The position numbers and the translations under genes are program-made. Below the pieces are notes generated by a model that worked only from the letters and a program-made list of their open reading frames with translations, was not told the origin of the DNA and did not search any database. Below, piece after piece: positions 54,470-64,000 of a stretch of DNA of 64,000 nucleotides. The DNA is from Acinetobacter sp. NIPH 2100. GTDB taxonomy: Bacteria > Pseudomonadota > Gammaproteobacteria > Pseudomonadales > Moraxellaceae. The stretch's first letter is position 1; every line of letters begins with the position of its first letter. The DNA lies in the NCBI RefSeq assembly GCF_000369805.1, contig NZ_KB850224.1, forward strand, positions 1,101,924-1,165,923, given 5' to 3'.

Positions 54470-54760
54470 TTAGCTATCGTCTTCACGGATGGCAGAGGGG
54501 TGGCGGTTCAGGGGCATCACTTCAATATTCATGTAAGGATATAAAGGTAACCCCTGTAAAATATTGTGCAGTTCCTCATTACTTTCTACATCAAAAATAC
54601 TGATGTTTGAGTATTGACCCGTGATGCGCCAGATATGACGCCATTTGCCTTGACGCTGTAAGTCCTGTGAATATGCCTTTTCAACAGCTTTAATTTCATT
54701 GGCTTTTTCAACTGGCATATCCAGAGGGATGTTTACATCCATTCGTACGTGGAAAAGCAT
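54470..54760 (-). CDS. catC: Muconolactone isomerase
   Basis: A 96-residue ferredoxin-like-fold protein (MLFHVRMDVNIPLDMPVEKA, KWRHIWRITGQYSNISIFDV, GLPLYPYMNIEVMPLNRHPS), the normal length for the decameric muconolactone isomerase. It converts muconolactone to 3-oxoadipate enol-lactone. It is 14 bp after catB with AAGGAG as ribosome site. Confidence 0.95.
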   Translation of the reverse strand: MLFHVRMDVNIPLDMPVEKANEIKAVEKAYSQDLQRQGKWRHIWRITGQYSNISIFDVESNEELHNILQGLPLYPYMNIEVMPLNRHPSAIREDDS

Positions 54761-54774
54761 GTCAACTCCTTGAA

Positions 54775-55884
54775 TTATTGACGACGCAGGTTGTCGATTT
54801 TGTCTTCATCCAACTCAATACCGAGACCTGGACCAGTTGGAATTTTGAGTTCAAAATTGCCATATTGAAGTGGTGTTTTTAAAATTTCTTCCGTGAGCAG
54901 TAGAGGACCGAACAGTTCAGTTCCCGCTGCTAAATTACTAAATGTCGAGAATGCATGTGCAGAGGCAATTGTTCCAACAGGGCCTTCAAGCATGGTGCCA
55001 CCGTAGAGGTCTATACCCGCGAGGTTGGCAATTTTTGCAACTTCACATGCTTCAATTAGGCCACCTGATTGTGCAATTTTTACCGCAAAGACTGAAGCGG
55101 CATTTGACTTTGCCAATTCATAGGCACTTTGTGGACCAGCTAATGATTCATCCGCCATGATTGCAATATCAAACTTACGGGTAAGACGTTGCATGGCATC
55201 TGTATTTTGAATTGCACAAGGCTGCTCAATCAAATCAACGCCACCATCTTGCAGCATCTGAATCCCTTTAATGGCAGTGAGTTCAGACCAAGCACGGTTC
55301 ACATCTACACGAATTGAAATTTCACTACCCAATGCTTTTTTGATGGCTAAAACATGTTCTACATCTTGTTCAACTGGACGCGAACCGATTTTCAGCTTGA
55401 AGACATTGTGACGTTTCAACGCAATCATTTTCTGTGCTTCAGCAATATCTTTTTCGGTGTTGCCTGAAGCAAGAACCCAAAGTACAGGCACGCTATCGCG
55501 TAAGCGCCCACCTAAAACCTCACTCAATGGCAAACCTAAACGCTGTGCTTGAATATCGAGTAAAGCTGTCTGTATGGCACATTTGGCGAAACGGTTGCCA
55601 TTGATGCATCGGTGAATCTGCTGTAGCGTTTGTGCCACATTAAAACTGTCCAAAGTTTTTAACAATGGCGAAAAGTAATGCTCTATATTGGTTTTGACGC
55701 TTTCAGGACTTTCTTCACCATAACCTAAACCACCAATCGTCGTTGCTTCGCCCCAACCAACAAAACCATCCTCTGTGGTGACTTTGATCAGTACCAAGGT
55801 TTGGGTTTGCATGGTTGCGACGGCCATCTTATGTGGGCGGATGGTCGGGATCTCGACCAGCAGGGTTTCTATGGATTTATACAT
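54775..55884 (-). CDS. catB: Muconate cycloisomerase
   Basis: A 369-residue enolase-superfamily enzyme: catalytic Lys in FKLKIGSRP, metal ligands Asp in RVDVNRAW, Glu in DLIEQPCA and Asp in IMADESL, and second Lys in VFAVKIAQSGG. It cyclises cis,cis-muconate to muconolactone. It is first of the cat operon and divergent from catM, which would activate it in response to muconate. Confidence 0.95.
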   Translation of the reverse strand: MYKSIETLLVEIPTIRPHKMAVATMQTQTLVLIKVTTEDGFVGWGEATTIGGLGYGEESPESVKTNIEHYFSPLLKTLDSFNVAQTLQQIHRCINGNRFAKCAIQTALLDIQAQRLGLPLSEVLGGRLRDSVPVLWVLASGNTEKDIAEAQKMIALKRHNVFKLKIGSRPVEQDVEHVLAIKKALGSEISIRVDVNRAWSELTAIKGIQMLQDGGVDLIEQPCAIQNTDAMQRLTRKFDIAIMADESLAGPQSAYELAKSNAASVFAVKIAQSGGLIEACEVAKIANLAGIDLYGGTMLEGPVGTIASAHAFSTFSNLAAGTELFGPLLLTEEILKTPLQYGNFELKIPTGPGLGIELDEDKIDNLRRQ

Positions 55885-55968
55885 CTTTCATCTTTCTTCA
55901 GTTTTCACCTATTTACATACCCTAAATTAATGTAATATTTAGAACTAGGCAGAATTTGGTATTTTTAG

Positions 55969-55983
55969 ATACTTAAAAGGTAT
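55969..55983. promoter_or_regulatory. CatM-type operator (ATAC-N7-GTAT)
   Basis: ATAC (55969-55972), 7 bp, GTAT (55980-55983) fits the ATAC-N7-GTAT dyad known for CatM and BenM in Acinetobacter. It overlaps the catM ribosome site (AAAAGG), 5 bp from the catM ATG, which fits self-repression plus activation of the divergent catB. Confidence 0.7.
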
Positions 55984-55988
55984 ATTAA

Positions 55989-56906
<918 letters not shown>

Positions 56907-56967
56907 GCTTTCTTAAGCCTTAAAGGTAAAACGCTCAAACATTTAAGTTCTATTCATCGTAGCTTTA

Positions 56968-56989
56968 AAAGCGGTCTAGGTACCGCTTT
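56968..56989 (+). terminator. Terminator after catM
   Basis: AAAGCGGT (56968-56975) pairs with ACCGCTTT (56982-56989) with a 6-base loop, then ATTT. It lies in the 332-bp gap before the porin gene, which also holds operator site B. Confidence 0.65.
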
Positions 56990-57034
56990 ATTTCCAATCC
57001 TCATAATCACTAAAAAATAAAAGCAGACCTAAAA

Positions 57035-57073
57035 GGTATAACTATATACTTCATTATCTATGGAAAATTACAT
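57035..57073 (+). promoter_or_regulatory. Shared bipartite operator, site B (upstream of porin)
   Basis: GGTATAACTATATACT (57035-57050) and ATGGAAAATTACAT (57060-57073) begin 25 bp apart, exactly as at sites A and C. The porin ATG is 165 bp further on; the space between holds no gene. Confidence 0.6.
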
Positions 57074-57238
57074 TAATAATTCAAATAATGAATTGTGACC
57101 AATCATTATCTTTAAATATACCCAGATGAACTTGATCATATTTTTAAAGAGGCATGAAAGATTGGTCTTTCCAATGGGTTCGGTATCAACTCATCAATTG
57201 CACCAACAATAATTTCAAAACTTCGGAAAGGATTTCCC

Positions 57239-58504
57239 ATGTTAAAACCAAATACGCTTTATAAGGCGCAGCGGGTTGCTTTTTATACAATTTTTGGCTG
57301 CTTAAATGTGAATGCTGCTTATGCTGATTTCTTGGAAGATAGCCAAAAAAGCTTGTATTTACGTAACTTTTATGTTGAACGTGACTATGAAAATACCGAT
57401 AAAGATCTAGGCAGTTGGTCGCAAGGCTTTACCGGACGCTTTGAATCAGGATATACCGATACACCAGTGCAGGTTGGGTTAGATTTAGGTTTTCAATATG
57501 CGCTGCGGTTGACGGACCGCTATGACGAACGTCTTGATACCGCTTTTAAATATGATACGCAGGCAGGTCGGCAAGAGCGTGATTATTTAAAACTGGGCGC
57601 AACGCTCAAACTGAAATATCAAAATACAGAGCTTAAAGTCGGTGAGCTTTTTCCAAAAACACCAGTCTTATTTATTGATGATTCTCGACAATTGGTCACC
57701 ACATATGCAGGTGCAATGTTAGAAAACAAAGATATTAAGAATTTAAAAGTATCTGCTGGACGTTTTACCCACGTCAATGCACGCGATAATGATGAATATG
57801 AAAAAATAACATTAGGTGCATCGACTGATCCAAGTAAGAACAGTGATGGTCTGAATTTTATTGGGCTTGACTACGCCATGACGCCTAAATTTTCGACAGC
57901 ATATTGGTTTGGTCAATTAGAAGATATCTATCAACAACACTATGTTGGCGCCAGTTATGCCGAGCAAATTGATAAAACCAAAGTTAAAGTGGATGCACGT
58001 TACTTTAACTATAAAGAAGATGGCGATGCCTATTTTGGCGATATCAATGCCAAATCTTTAGGCTTACAAGTAAGTGCGCAAAATGGACCGCATACCGTTG
58101 TAGCTGGAATACAGAAACAGACAGGGGATCATAATATTCCGCTGTTAAATGGCTATGTTCCTCAGCTTTATTTGCAAAGCTGGTCTGCATTAGCATTCTA
58201 TAAAGCTAGAGAATTCACTTGGCATGCTTTATATAGCTATGATTTTACCAATGCTGGTGTGCCAGGGTTGAAGTTGACCTTACGTTATTTGAATGGTAGT
58301 GAAATCTATCGTCCAGGTTTAAAAGACAATAAGGAAACCGAGACGGATGTCATTGTTAATTATGTGGTTCCAGAAGGGAAGCTCAAAGGTTTAGGATTTG
58401 AATGGCGTCATATCCGTGCCAATATTGAATATGGTGCTGGCAATAATCCGGGAACTGATTACGTTGAAAATCGTATCATGACCATGTACACCTTTAAGTT
58501 TTAA
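57239..58504 (+). CDS. OprD-family outer-membrane porin
   Basis: A 421-residue protein. A signal-like N-terminus (ends near NAAYADFLEDS) precedes SLYLRNFYVERDYEN, the classic OprD opening. Barrel strands follow (GFTGRFESGYTDTPVQVGLD, VKVGELFPKTPVLFIDDSRQ-like) and the C-terminal strand ends in Phe (RIMTMYTFKF). OprD-type porins take in basic amino acids or aromatic and other carboxylates. It lies after catM, but a terminator and its own operator site show it is a separate unit. CGGAAAGGA precedes the ATG. Substrate is unknown. Confidence 0.9.
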   Translation: MLKPNTLYKAQRVAFYTIFGCLNVNAAYADFLEDSQKSLYLRNFYVERDYENTDKDLGSWSQGFTGRFESGYTDTPVQVGLDLGFQYALRLTDRYDERLDTAFKYDTQAGRQERDYLKLGATLKLKYQNTELKVGELFPKTPVLFIDDSRQLVTTYAGAMLENKDIKNLKVSAGRFTHVNARDNDEYEKITLGASTDPSKNSDGLNFIGLDYAMTPKFSTAYWFGQLEDIYQQHYVGASYAEQIDKTKVKVDARYFNYKEDGDAYFGDINAKSLGLQVSAQNGPHTVVAGIQKQTGDHNIPLLNGYVPQLYLQSWSALAFYKAREFTWHALYSYDFTNAGVPGLKLTLRYLNGSEIYRPGLKDNKETETDVIVNYVVPEGKLKGLGFEWRHIRANIEYGAGNNPGTDYVENRIMTMYTFKF

Positions 58505-58529
58505 TCCATTTTTTCGATATCTTTATATG

Positions 58530-58560
58530 AGCATCCCAGCCAAAGCTGGTGATGCTTTTT
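58530..58560 (+). terminator. Terminator after porin gene
   Basis: AGCATCCCAGC (58530-58540) pairs with GCTGG-T-GATGCT (58545-58556), one bulged T, loop CAAA, followed by a T run. Confidence 0.8.
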
Positions 58561-58770
58561 TGATGATTCAACCTTTAAAAATAAGCTTTAGCAACAGCAT
58601 CATCTATCGTTGTGCAAATACAAAACTGAATAATCACAGTAAAACTAAATTTGGAAAAATAATTTTAAAACGTAAAATATTATAATTAATATAAAACAAT
58701 GTCTTATGATTTTTTTTGATTGCAATAGTCTTATTTAAAATTTTCTCACTCACAGAAAGCATACTTAAAT

Positions 58771-58786
58771 AGTATAAAGTTATACC
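58771..58786 (+). promoter_or_regulatory. Shared operator palindrome, site D (upstream of GlcG/HbpS-like gene)
   Basis: AGTATAAAGTTATACC has the GTATAA-N2-TTATAC dyad of sites A-C. The second block is weak here: TTACAT is shared (58802-58807) but the ATGGAAA part is not, and spacing shifts by 2 bp. It ends 74 bp before the ATG at 58861. The rest of the 58505-58860 gap is AT-rich. Confidence 0.5.
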
Positions 58787-58860
58787 TATTTATTCTTAAA
58801 TTTACATGTAAAATTAAACTATAAATTAAGTTATCCTTAATATTTAATGTAGGTAAAATA

Positions 58861-59247
58861 ATGAAAAATATTAAAGATTTTATAGAAAAAATTGAAGAAA
58901 TCGCAGTAATACAAGATGTCGGACTTTGTGTCTCATTACTTGATGATAAGGGAGAGCAAATCTTTTTCATAAAAATTGGGCCTGCAATTCCGCTTAGTAC
59001 TGAATTTAGTCAGCTTAAGGCAAAAACCTCCTATTTATTCCAAGCAGATAATCATGAGGTTTATGCCTCAATTAAGGGCTTAGGGCAAGTCGCTCTATTT
59101 GATCAAAATTATTGTTTTATTGATGGTGGAAAGGTGGTTGCCAATCCATCAGGTAAAAAACAATACCTCGGTGTTTCATCTACTGCTCCTCTTAAAGACA
59201 AAGAAATAGCAGAACAACTTGGACAACTCTTAGTGAGAAAGGTGTAA
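58861..59247 (+). CDS. GlcG/HbpS-family (DUF336) small protein
   Basis: A 128-residue protein reading as the GlcG/HbpS fold: VGLCVSLLDDKGEQIFFIKI, SQLKAKTSYLFQADNHEVYA, and FIDGGKVVANPSGKKQYLGV, then VSSTAPLKDKEIAEQLGQLL. Some members bind haem or act as small enzymes in degradation clusters; no haem ligand can be assigned. The next gene starts 2 bp after the stop, so the two form an operon under site D. Confidence 0.72.
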   Translation: MKNIKDFIEKIEEIAVIQDVGLCVSLLDDKGEQIFFIKIGPAIPLSTEFSQLKAKTSYLFQADNHEVYASIKGLGQVALFDQNYCFIDGGKVVANPSGKKQYLGVSSTAPLKDKEIAEQLGQLLVRKV

Positions 59248-59249
59248 AA

Positions 59250-60026
59250 ATGCAAAAAGTATTAGTGACTGGCGCTGGAAGTGGTTTTGGTAAATTATTC
59301 AGTTTGGAGCTGGCAAAACGCGGTTATATTGTTAATGCGGGTGTTGAAGTAACCAATCAAATTACTTCACTGCAAGAAGAAGCAAAAAAGCAAAATGTAC
59401 AAATTAATATTTTCAAACTTGATATCACTAACGAGTTTGATCGTGAATACGCGACCAAATTAGATATTGATATCTTAGTCAACAATGCAGGAATAGGTCA
59501 GGGTGGGGCGATTGTTGATATCCCATTGCGTGTGTTGAGACAGCAATTTGAAGTCAACTTTTTTGCGACAATCGCTTTAACACAAGCATTCTTACATATT
59601 TTCCATAAACGTAAATCTGGACGAGTTGTTTTCATTTCGTCGATCGCAGGATTAATCACTGCTGAGCAAAATGGTGCGTACTGTGCGTCAAAACATGCCT
59701 TAGAAGCAACTGCTGAATCCTTAAGAATGGAAATGATTCCTTTTGGAATTAGTATTGCGACGATCAATCCAGGACCATATTTAACGGGGTTTAACGACCG
59801 ATTAATCGAAGCTTCACGCGAATGGTATGAACCTGAAAAGAATATTTTCGATCATAGTAATTTATCATTCCCGATCGAACAGTCACCAGCCGATGTACAT
59901 GTGAAAGATATGGTAGATGTGATTGTTGATCCACATTCAAATTTCAGAAATATTTTCCCTAAAGAGTTTGTTGATTTTGCTAAGGATTATCAGAAAAACT
60001 TATGGGATATGAAGTCTGACCAGTAA
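59250..60026 (+). CDS. Short-chain dehydrogenase/reductase
   Basis: A 258-residue classical SDR: NAD(P) motif VTGAGSGFGK, DILVNNAGIGQGG, active-site Ser in FISSIAGLITAEQNG, Tyr-x3-Lys in YCASKHALEATAES, and INPGPYLTGFNDR. The later part (YEPEKNIFDHSNLSFPIEQS) is long and specific. It probably oxidises or reduces a small alcohol/ketone linked with the GlcG/HbpS-like partner. AAAGGTG lies ahead of the ATG and a strong terminator follows. Confidence 0.87.
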   Translation: MQKVLVTGAGSGFGKLFSLELAKRGYIVNAGVEVTNQITSLQEEAKKQNVQINIFKLDITNEFDREYATKLDIDILVNNAGIGQGGAIVDIPLRVLRQQFEVNFFATIALTQAFLHIFHKRKSGRVVFISSIAGLITAEQNGAYCASKHALEATAESLRMEMIPFGISIATINPGPYLTGFNDRLIEASREWYEPEKNIFDHSNLSFPIEQSPADVHVKDMVDVIVDPHSNFRNIFPKEFVDFAKDYQKNLWDMKSDQ

Positions 60027-60057
60027 TAAAAATAATAATTAAAGGCGCAAAATTAAG

Positions 60058-60092
60058 GCTTGCAAGATTGAGTATGCTTGCAAGCTTTTTTT
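60058..60092 (+). terminator. Terminator after SDR gene
   Basis: GCTTGCAAG (60058-60066) pairs with CTTGCAAGC (60077-60085), 10-base loop, then seven T. Confidence 0.88.
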
Positions 60093-60175
60093 ATTTTAAT
60101 AATCACGACTTACATTGAACCCGTTCATTCATTGTTAACACAGAATATTCATTTAGATCTATAAAAATATGTATT

Positions 60176-60194
60176 GATAATAATTCTCATTATT
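60176..60194 (+). promoter_or_regulatory. Fur box upstream of second TonB receptor
   Basis: GATAATAATTCTCATTATT matches the 19-bp Fur consensus at 15 positions, 65 bp before the receptor ATG. Confidence 0.72.
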
Positions 60195-60259
60195 ATTGTT
60201 ATTTTTGTTGCTTTTGTGTATTATTCACGAAATTTTTAATAATGAATTAAGGTTCTTAC

Positions 60260-63094
60260 ATGTCAGAACACAATTTAACTCCCAAATCATCAAAATTTAT
60301 TAGAACAACATTGTGTACTTCTGTTTTATTGGTGTTGGCTTCTCCACAGCTCTTTGCACAAGACAATACCGATAAAGCCTCGACGCTGCCGACTATTGCT
60401 GTAACAGCAAGCAAAGCAGAGGTCGCATATAAATCGGGCAATATGGATATTCCCCGTACTGAAGATGATGTACAAGCCTATACCATGATTGAGCGCGATG
60501 AGATTGAGCGTTCAGGTACAACCACAGTGACGGAGTTATTGTCTAAAGTATTGCCAATGGCAACGTCGACCAATAACTCGAGTTATTTCTCTGGTACATC
60601 GAGTCAAATTAATTTACGTGGACTTGGAACCAGCCAAACATTGGTGTTGATTAATGGCCGCCGTAGTGCGGGAACAGGGAATCGTGGCACATCAGAATCT
60701 ACCGATCAACCGAATTTAAATAATATTCCATTGGCTGCCATTGAGCGGATTGAGGTATTACCAACATCAGCCGCTGCAATTTATGGAAGTGGTGCGATTG
60801 GTGGCGTGATCAATGTGATTTTACGTAAAGACTATGTCGGCACGGAAGTGAACGTGCGCTATAGCGATACGGTTGATAATCAGCAACCTGCCAAAGCTTT
60901 TAACTTGGTGTCGGGCTTTTCTTTAGAAGATGGTCGTACTCATGTCATGTTGACTGCATCGAAAAAGGATCAAGATAGCTTATTGGCGAGTGAACGTGAC
61001 TGGAAAAGTAAATCACGTCAAAATATTTTGAAGAACAATCCGAATAGTCTTATTGGGGATAAGGTCAATCCGCCTGCGGGTAATTTGACCAATATTCGCA
61101 GCAAAGATGGTTCAGAGTTGATGCCAGGTTGGGGATCATCTATGGCTCACATTCCAAAAGGTTGGAATGGGAATACCAGTCAACTGGGTCAAGGCTATGC
61201 ATTAGGTTTATCCGATGGGGTGAGTGCTTGGTCAGGCAAAGAAGCCTTGCTTTACGATACCAAGACGGAAGCATTTGGTTTGTCTTTAAATCGAGATTTT
61301 ACCGACCGACTGAATGTGTTTCTTGAGGCGGGCTATGAAAAAGAAGAGGGTTGGTCATTTAATACCTCACCGCACGGTTATAACGTGGTAACAGTGAGTA
61401 AAGATAGTCCGCATAATCCTTTTGGCAAGGATATTCTGGTGAATTATCCAATGCGTTTGGATAGCCTAGGTGCCTTTGCCAAGGACACCTTTGAAACCAC
61501 TCAGAAGAAAGTTGCGACGGGCTTTACCTTTGACCTTACACCAGAATGGATACTCTCGGCAGATTATGCGTGGAGTAAGTCGGATATTCGTCAACGTTAT
61601 ACACGTCAGGGTGGCAAGAATCCAAAAGCCAGTGCATGGAACGAAGATACCGCCAATAATGCAATTGATTTTTTGCAAGATTTCACCACGACACCAACCG
61701 ATCTGATTTCAAAATACTGGAACTATCCAAAAAATAATACACAGCAGACCTTAAATGATTTCTCGATTCGAGCCACGGGTCCAATTGCAAAATGGTATGC
61801 AGGCGATATTCGATTGGCCACGGGGATCGAGCATCGCCGTTATGAAAGTGAAGGCTTTGCGGATCATCAACATGTCGACAATCCTTGGGTGAAGCCGACT
61901 GAACGTAAGAGCAATGCATCCAGTGTTTACACGGAATTTAACATTCCAGTGATTTCACCTGAGCTGAATTTACCTTTCGCCAAATTACTGGATGTGCAAT
62001 TGGCTGCACGTTATGAGGATTTTAATGTCCAAGCCAAAATTCCACAATATGACAGTAAAATTGATTCTGCTACGGGCTATCGTTCTAAATTTTTAAACTA
62101 TAGTGATTCTGGTAAATCAAAATTTGATGCAATTACGCCAACAGTGGGTTTCCGCTTTGCACCGAATGACCAATTGATGTTCCGTGCTTCTTATAGTGAA
62201 GGCTTTGTGACGCCATCGGTTTCGCAGATTTCTCAACCGACGTCGACCCAAGTGACGGGAGCGACATTAACAGATCCAGCAACGGGTAAAATTATTAGCA
62301 CTTATGAACGTATTTCTGATGGTAATCCTGATCTAACCCCAGAAAGCTCAAAGAGTATTAATGCCGGGATTGTACTAACGCCTGAAGCTATTCCTAATTT
62401 ACGTTTATCGGTTGATTATTACAACATTAAAAAAACCAATAATATCAGTTCGATCGATGCCCAATATATTTTAGACAATCAAAGTAAATATGGCAGCCGC
62501 ATTAAACGTAACCAAGCTGGGGATGTGGTCTCAATTGATACCACACCATTCAACGCTTTAAACCTTAAAACCAGTGGGATTGATACCAATTTAAATTACC
62601 GCTTTGATAGCATGATTGGAGAAACCACATTTAATCTGGGCTATACCCATGTCAACGAATATCGACAAAAACATAATCTGATTGATCCAGAAAAGAATTT
62701 TGTCAGCCTTGTTGGTGGTGCCGTATCAGATGCACCATTAAAACATCGTGCTAATGCATCGATCTATCTACAGGCCAATGACAATTGGGGCTTTGGTTGG
62801 GCAAGTCAATATTATGGTTCTTATGACATGGTCAATGCGACTGCAATTTTGAATCAAACAGGTCGTGCTGATCAAAAATTAAAGATTGAAGATCAAATCT
62901 ATCATGACATTTTTGCCAAAGTGAAATTACCGACCAGTAAGTTAATCAAACAGAGTTCAAGTGAGCTAAGTTTTGGTATCCAGAATTTATTCAACGATTA
63001 TACGGTTGATATGTATGGGACACAGTCCTATCTGAGTAAATATAGTGATGTTCGTGGTCGCCAATATTATCTAAACCTTAAGTTTTCTTTCTAA
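60260..63094 (+). CDS. TonB-dependent outer-membrane receptor
   Basis: A 944-residue receptor. A signal peptide (ends near SPQLFAQ) precedes a TonB-box-like LPTIAVTASKAEV. The plug has TTTVTELLSKVLPMATSTNN, QINLRGLGTSQTLVLINGRR and the end motif SAAAIYGSGAIGGVINVILR. A long barrel follows, ending in aromatic LKFSF. The plug wording is of the general TonB receptor group (iron complexes, or other large nutrients), not of a hydroxamate receptor like the one at 5243. Fur control and the DUF3649 and PepSY genes after it point to an iron compound. It is longer than most. Confidence 0.9.
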   Translation: MSEHNLTPKSSKFIRTTLCTSVLLVLASPQLFAQDNTDKASTLPTIAVTASKAEVAYKSGNMDIPRTEDDVQAYTMIERDEIERSGTTTVTELLSKVLPMATSTNNSSYFSGTSSQINLRGLGTSQTLVLINGRRSAGTGNRGTSESTDQPNLNNIPLAAIERIEVLPTSAAAIYGSGAIGGVINVILRKDYVGTEVNVRYSDTVDNQQPAKAFNLVSGFSLEDGRTHVMLTASKKDQDSLLASERDWKSKSRQNILKNNPNSLIGDKVNPPAGNLTNIRSKDGSELMPGWGSSMAHIPKGWNGNTSQLGQGYALGLSDGVSAWSGKEALLYDTKTEAFGLSLNRDFTDRLNVFLEAGYEKEEGWSFNTSPHGYNVVTVSKDSPHNPFGKDILVNYPMRLDSLGAFAKDTFETTQKKVATGFTFDLTPEWILSADYAWSKSDIRQRYTRQGGKNPKASAWNEDTANNAIDFLQDFTTTPTDLISKYWNYPKNNTQQTLNDFSIRATGPIAKWYAGDIRLATGIEHRRYESEGFADHQHVDNPWVKPTERKSNASSVYTEFNIPVISPELNLPFAKLLDVQLAARYEDFNVQAKIPQYDSKIDSATGYRSKFLNYSDSGKSKFDAITPTVGFRFAPNDQLMFRASYSEGFVTPSVSQISQPTSTQVTGATLTDPATGKIISTYERISDGNPDLTPESSKSINAGIVLTPEAIPNLRLSVDYYNIKKTNNISSIDAQYILDNQSKYGSRIKRNQAGDVVSIDTTPFNALNLKTSGIDTNLNYRFDSMIGETTFNLGYTHVNEYRQKHNLIDPEKNFVSLVGGAVSDAPLKHRANASIYLQANDNWGFGWASQYYGSYDMVNATAILNQTGRADQKLKIEDQIYHDIFAKVKLPTSKLIKQSSSELSFGIQNLFNDYTVDMYGTQSYLSKYSDVRGRQYYLNLKFSF

Positions 63095-63109
63095 TCTTCC
63101 TTAAATAGT

Positions 63110-63138
63110 GGTGACGATTATTTTGCATAATCGTCACC
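63110..63138 (+). other. Stable hairpin between receptor and DUF3649 gene
   Basis: GGTGACGATTA (63110-63120) pairs perfectly with TAATCGTCACC (63128-63138), 7-base loop. No T run follows, so it is more likely an attenuator or mRNA-stability element than a full terminator, leaving the downstream genes at a lower level. Confidence 0.6.
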
Positions 63139-63153
63139 TTGTTGGGTGTTTTT

Positions 63154-63501
63154 ATGAATATTGAAGCGTCTGTGCCTTTGGGATCAGCCAAAAGGGTCAC
63201 AAAAAAGAAGGTGGAACAATCATCATTGATTAAATATCGATTGATGATTTTTTCACGTTTTATCTTGGCAATTTTTGGTGGCTATTACTTTGCTTCGATA
63301 GCGGCAATGTTGATGGGAACTTTGTTTTCTGCCGAACCCTTAAAGGCGAATGCTGTTTTTGGTGCAACCATGTTGGCTTTCGTGATTCATTGTGCTGTGT
63401 TCATTTGGGTATTTCTGGTCAATTCAACGCTGAAAGTTTGGTTGGGCGTTATTGTTCCGAGTGTCTTAATGACTGTGATGTATTGGTTTTTAAAAGGGTA
63501 A
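63154..63501 (+). CDS. DUF3649-like small inner-membrane protein
   Basis: A 115-residue protein starting at ATG 63154 (MNIEASVPLGSAKRVTKKKV), with a weak ribosome site; an in-frame TTG at 63139 is rejected. Three hydrophobic segments are seen (FSRFILAIFGGYYFASIAAM; GATMLAFVIHCAVFIWVFLV; VWLGVIVPSVLMTVMYWFL). This is the typical small membrane protein between a TonB receptor and a PepSY protein in iron-uptake clusters. Function is unknown. Confidence 0.7.
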   Translation: MNIEASVPLGSAKRVTKKKVEQSSLIKYRLMIFSRFILAIFGGYYFASIAAMLMGTLFSAEPLKANAVFGATMLAFVIHCAVFIWVFLVNSTLKVWLGVIVPSVLMTVMYWFLKG

Positions 63502-63505
63502 TGTA

Positions 63506-64000
63506 ATGCGTGTTGATGGTAAGAATGAAGGCCCACGCCAATCCATGTCATGGTTGCATACATGGACCAGCTTACTCCTAGGATGGCTGCTTTATGCGGT
63601 TTTTGTCACGGGTACGCTTAGTTTTTTCCAAAATGAAATTACGGTTTGGATGAAACCTGAATTGCACCATTCTGTGAATACGACTTCACAACAGCAGCAA
63701 TTAGGTTATGCATTACAGTATTTAAGTCAAAAGGGCCAACCCGCTGAAAGCTGGAATATTCGTTTTGCCAATGAACGCCAACCAGCCATTATGCTGAATG
63801 TCCGTAAGCCTGGTGAAGGTCGTCGCCGTGGTGGTGAAATCTATTTAGATGCACAAACGGGTCAGGAAATTAAAGCGCGTGAAACGCGTGGAGGGGGGTT
63901 CCTATATCGTTTCCATTTTGAACTCTATGGCATGCCACGTATTTGGGGACGTTGGATTGTCGGAGTTGCGACGTTATTCATGTTTGTGGCAATTATCAGC
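63506..64000 (+). CDS. PepSY-associated membrane protein, cut by the right edge
   Basis: Starts at ATG 63506 (MRVDGKNEGPRQSMSWLHTW) with AAAGGG ahead, and is open to the window end (165 codons seen). The first helix (TSLLLGWLLYAVFVTGTLSF), a periplasmic PepSY-like part (RRRGGEIYLDAQTGQEIK) and FHFELYGMPRIWGRWIVGVA match the PepSY_TM (PiuB-like) family, which helps with reductive release or transport of iron from siderophores. It begins 4 bp after the DUF3649 gene, so it belongs to the Fur-controlled receptor operon. Confidence 0.85.
   Translation, partial: MRVDGKNEGPRQSMSWLHTWTSLLLGWLLYAVFVTGTLSFFQNEITVWMKPELHHSVNTTSQQQQLGYALQYLSQKGQPAESWNIRFANERQPAIMLNVRKPGEGRRRGGEIYLDAQTGQEIKARETRGGGFLYRFHFELYGMPRIWGRWIVGVATLFMFVAIIS

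Overview
The window looks like a chromosome segment of an Acinetobacter species. The reasons are the gammaproteobacterial gene content, a visibly AT-rich base composition, a catM-catB divergent pair of Acinetobacter type and an iac locus in the order known from Acinetobacter baumannii. The species cannot be told from sequence reading alone. No rRNA, tRNA, CRISPR array, transposase or integrase was found.

Left third (1-31,000). An efflux operon runs off the left edge (DoxX-like, adaptor, RND pump; layout like mexGHI of Pseudomonas). It sits divergent from soxR, with a SoxR box inside a 19-bp promoter spacer. A Fur-boxed siderophore receptor follows. Next is an orphan type VI secretion island: VgrG with a C-terminal adaptor-like domain, a PoNe-type DNase effector, three divergent PoNi-type immunity genes in tandem, and a fossil tail of a further immunity copy. 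Then comes a complete MexEF-OprN-like RND operon with a divergent LysR regulator, then a GNAT enzyme, a PQQ-type dehydrogenase lipoprotein, a zinc-ribbon/glycine-zipper protein and an NTF2-like protein. The third ends with a little-understood cluster: MFS transporter, AraC regulator, opine-type dehydrogenase and 3-hydroxyacyl-CoA dehydrogenase.

Middle (31,300-49,400). The iac locus for indole-3-acetic acid breakdown is complete: iacR on the minus strand, then iacHABICDEFG. After it come a FeaR-like AraC regulator, a GMC oxidoreductase, an aldehyde dehydrogenase and an outer-membrane SphA-like protein, then a minus-strand penicillin-acylase-type lipoprotein and an MFS transporter.

Right third (49,500-64,000). 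The cat genes for catechol are catM divergent from catBCA-IJ-FD. A terminator lies after catA, and a palindromic intergenic repeat of about 320 bp lies between catJ and catF. An OprD-type porin, a GlcG/HbpS-like plus SDR pair, and a Fur-boxed TonB receptor with DUF3649 and PepSY membrane genes complete the window.

How it fits together. The iac genes convert indole-3-acetate to catechol, and the cat genes convert catechol to succinyl-CoA and acetyl-CoA, so the window carries a whole route. By eye I also found a shared 16-bp palindrome, with a second conserved block at fixed spacing in three of four cases, upstream of four separate transcription units (MFS 26664, penicillin acylase 47678, porin 57239, GlcG/HbpS-SDR 58861). 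This suggests a regulon for uptake and processing of one compound. It is the observation I would check first.
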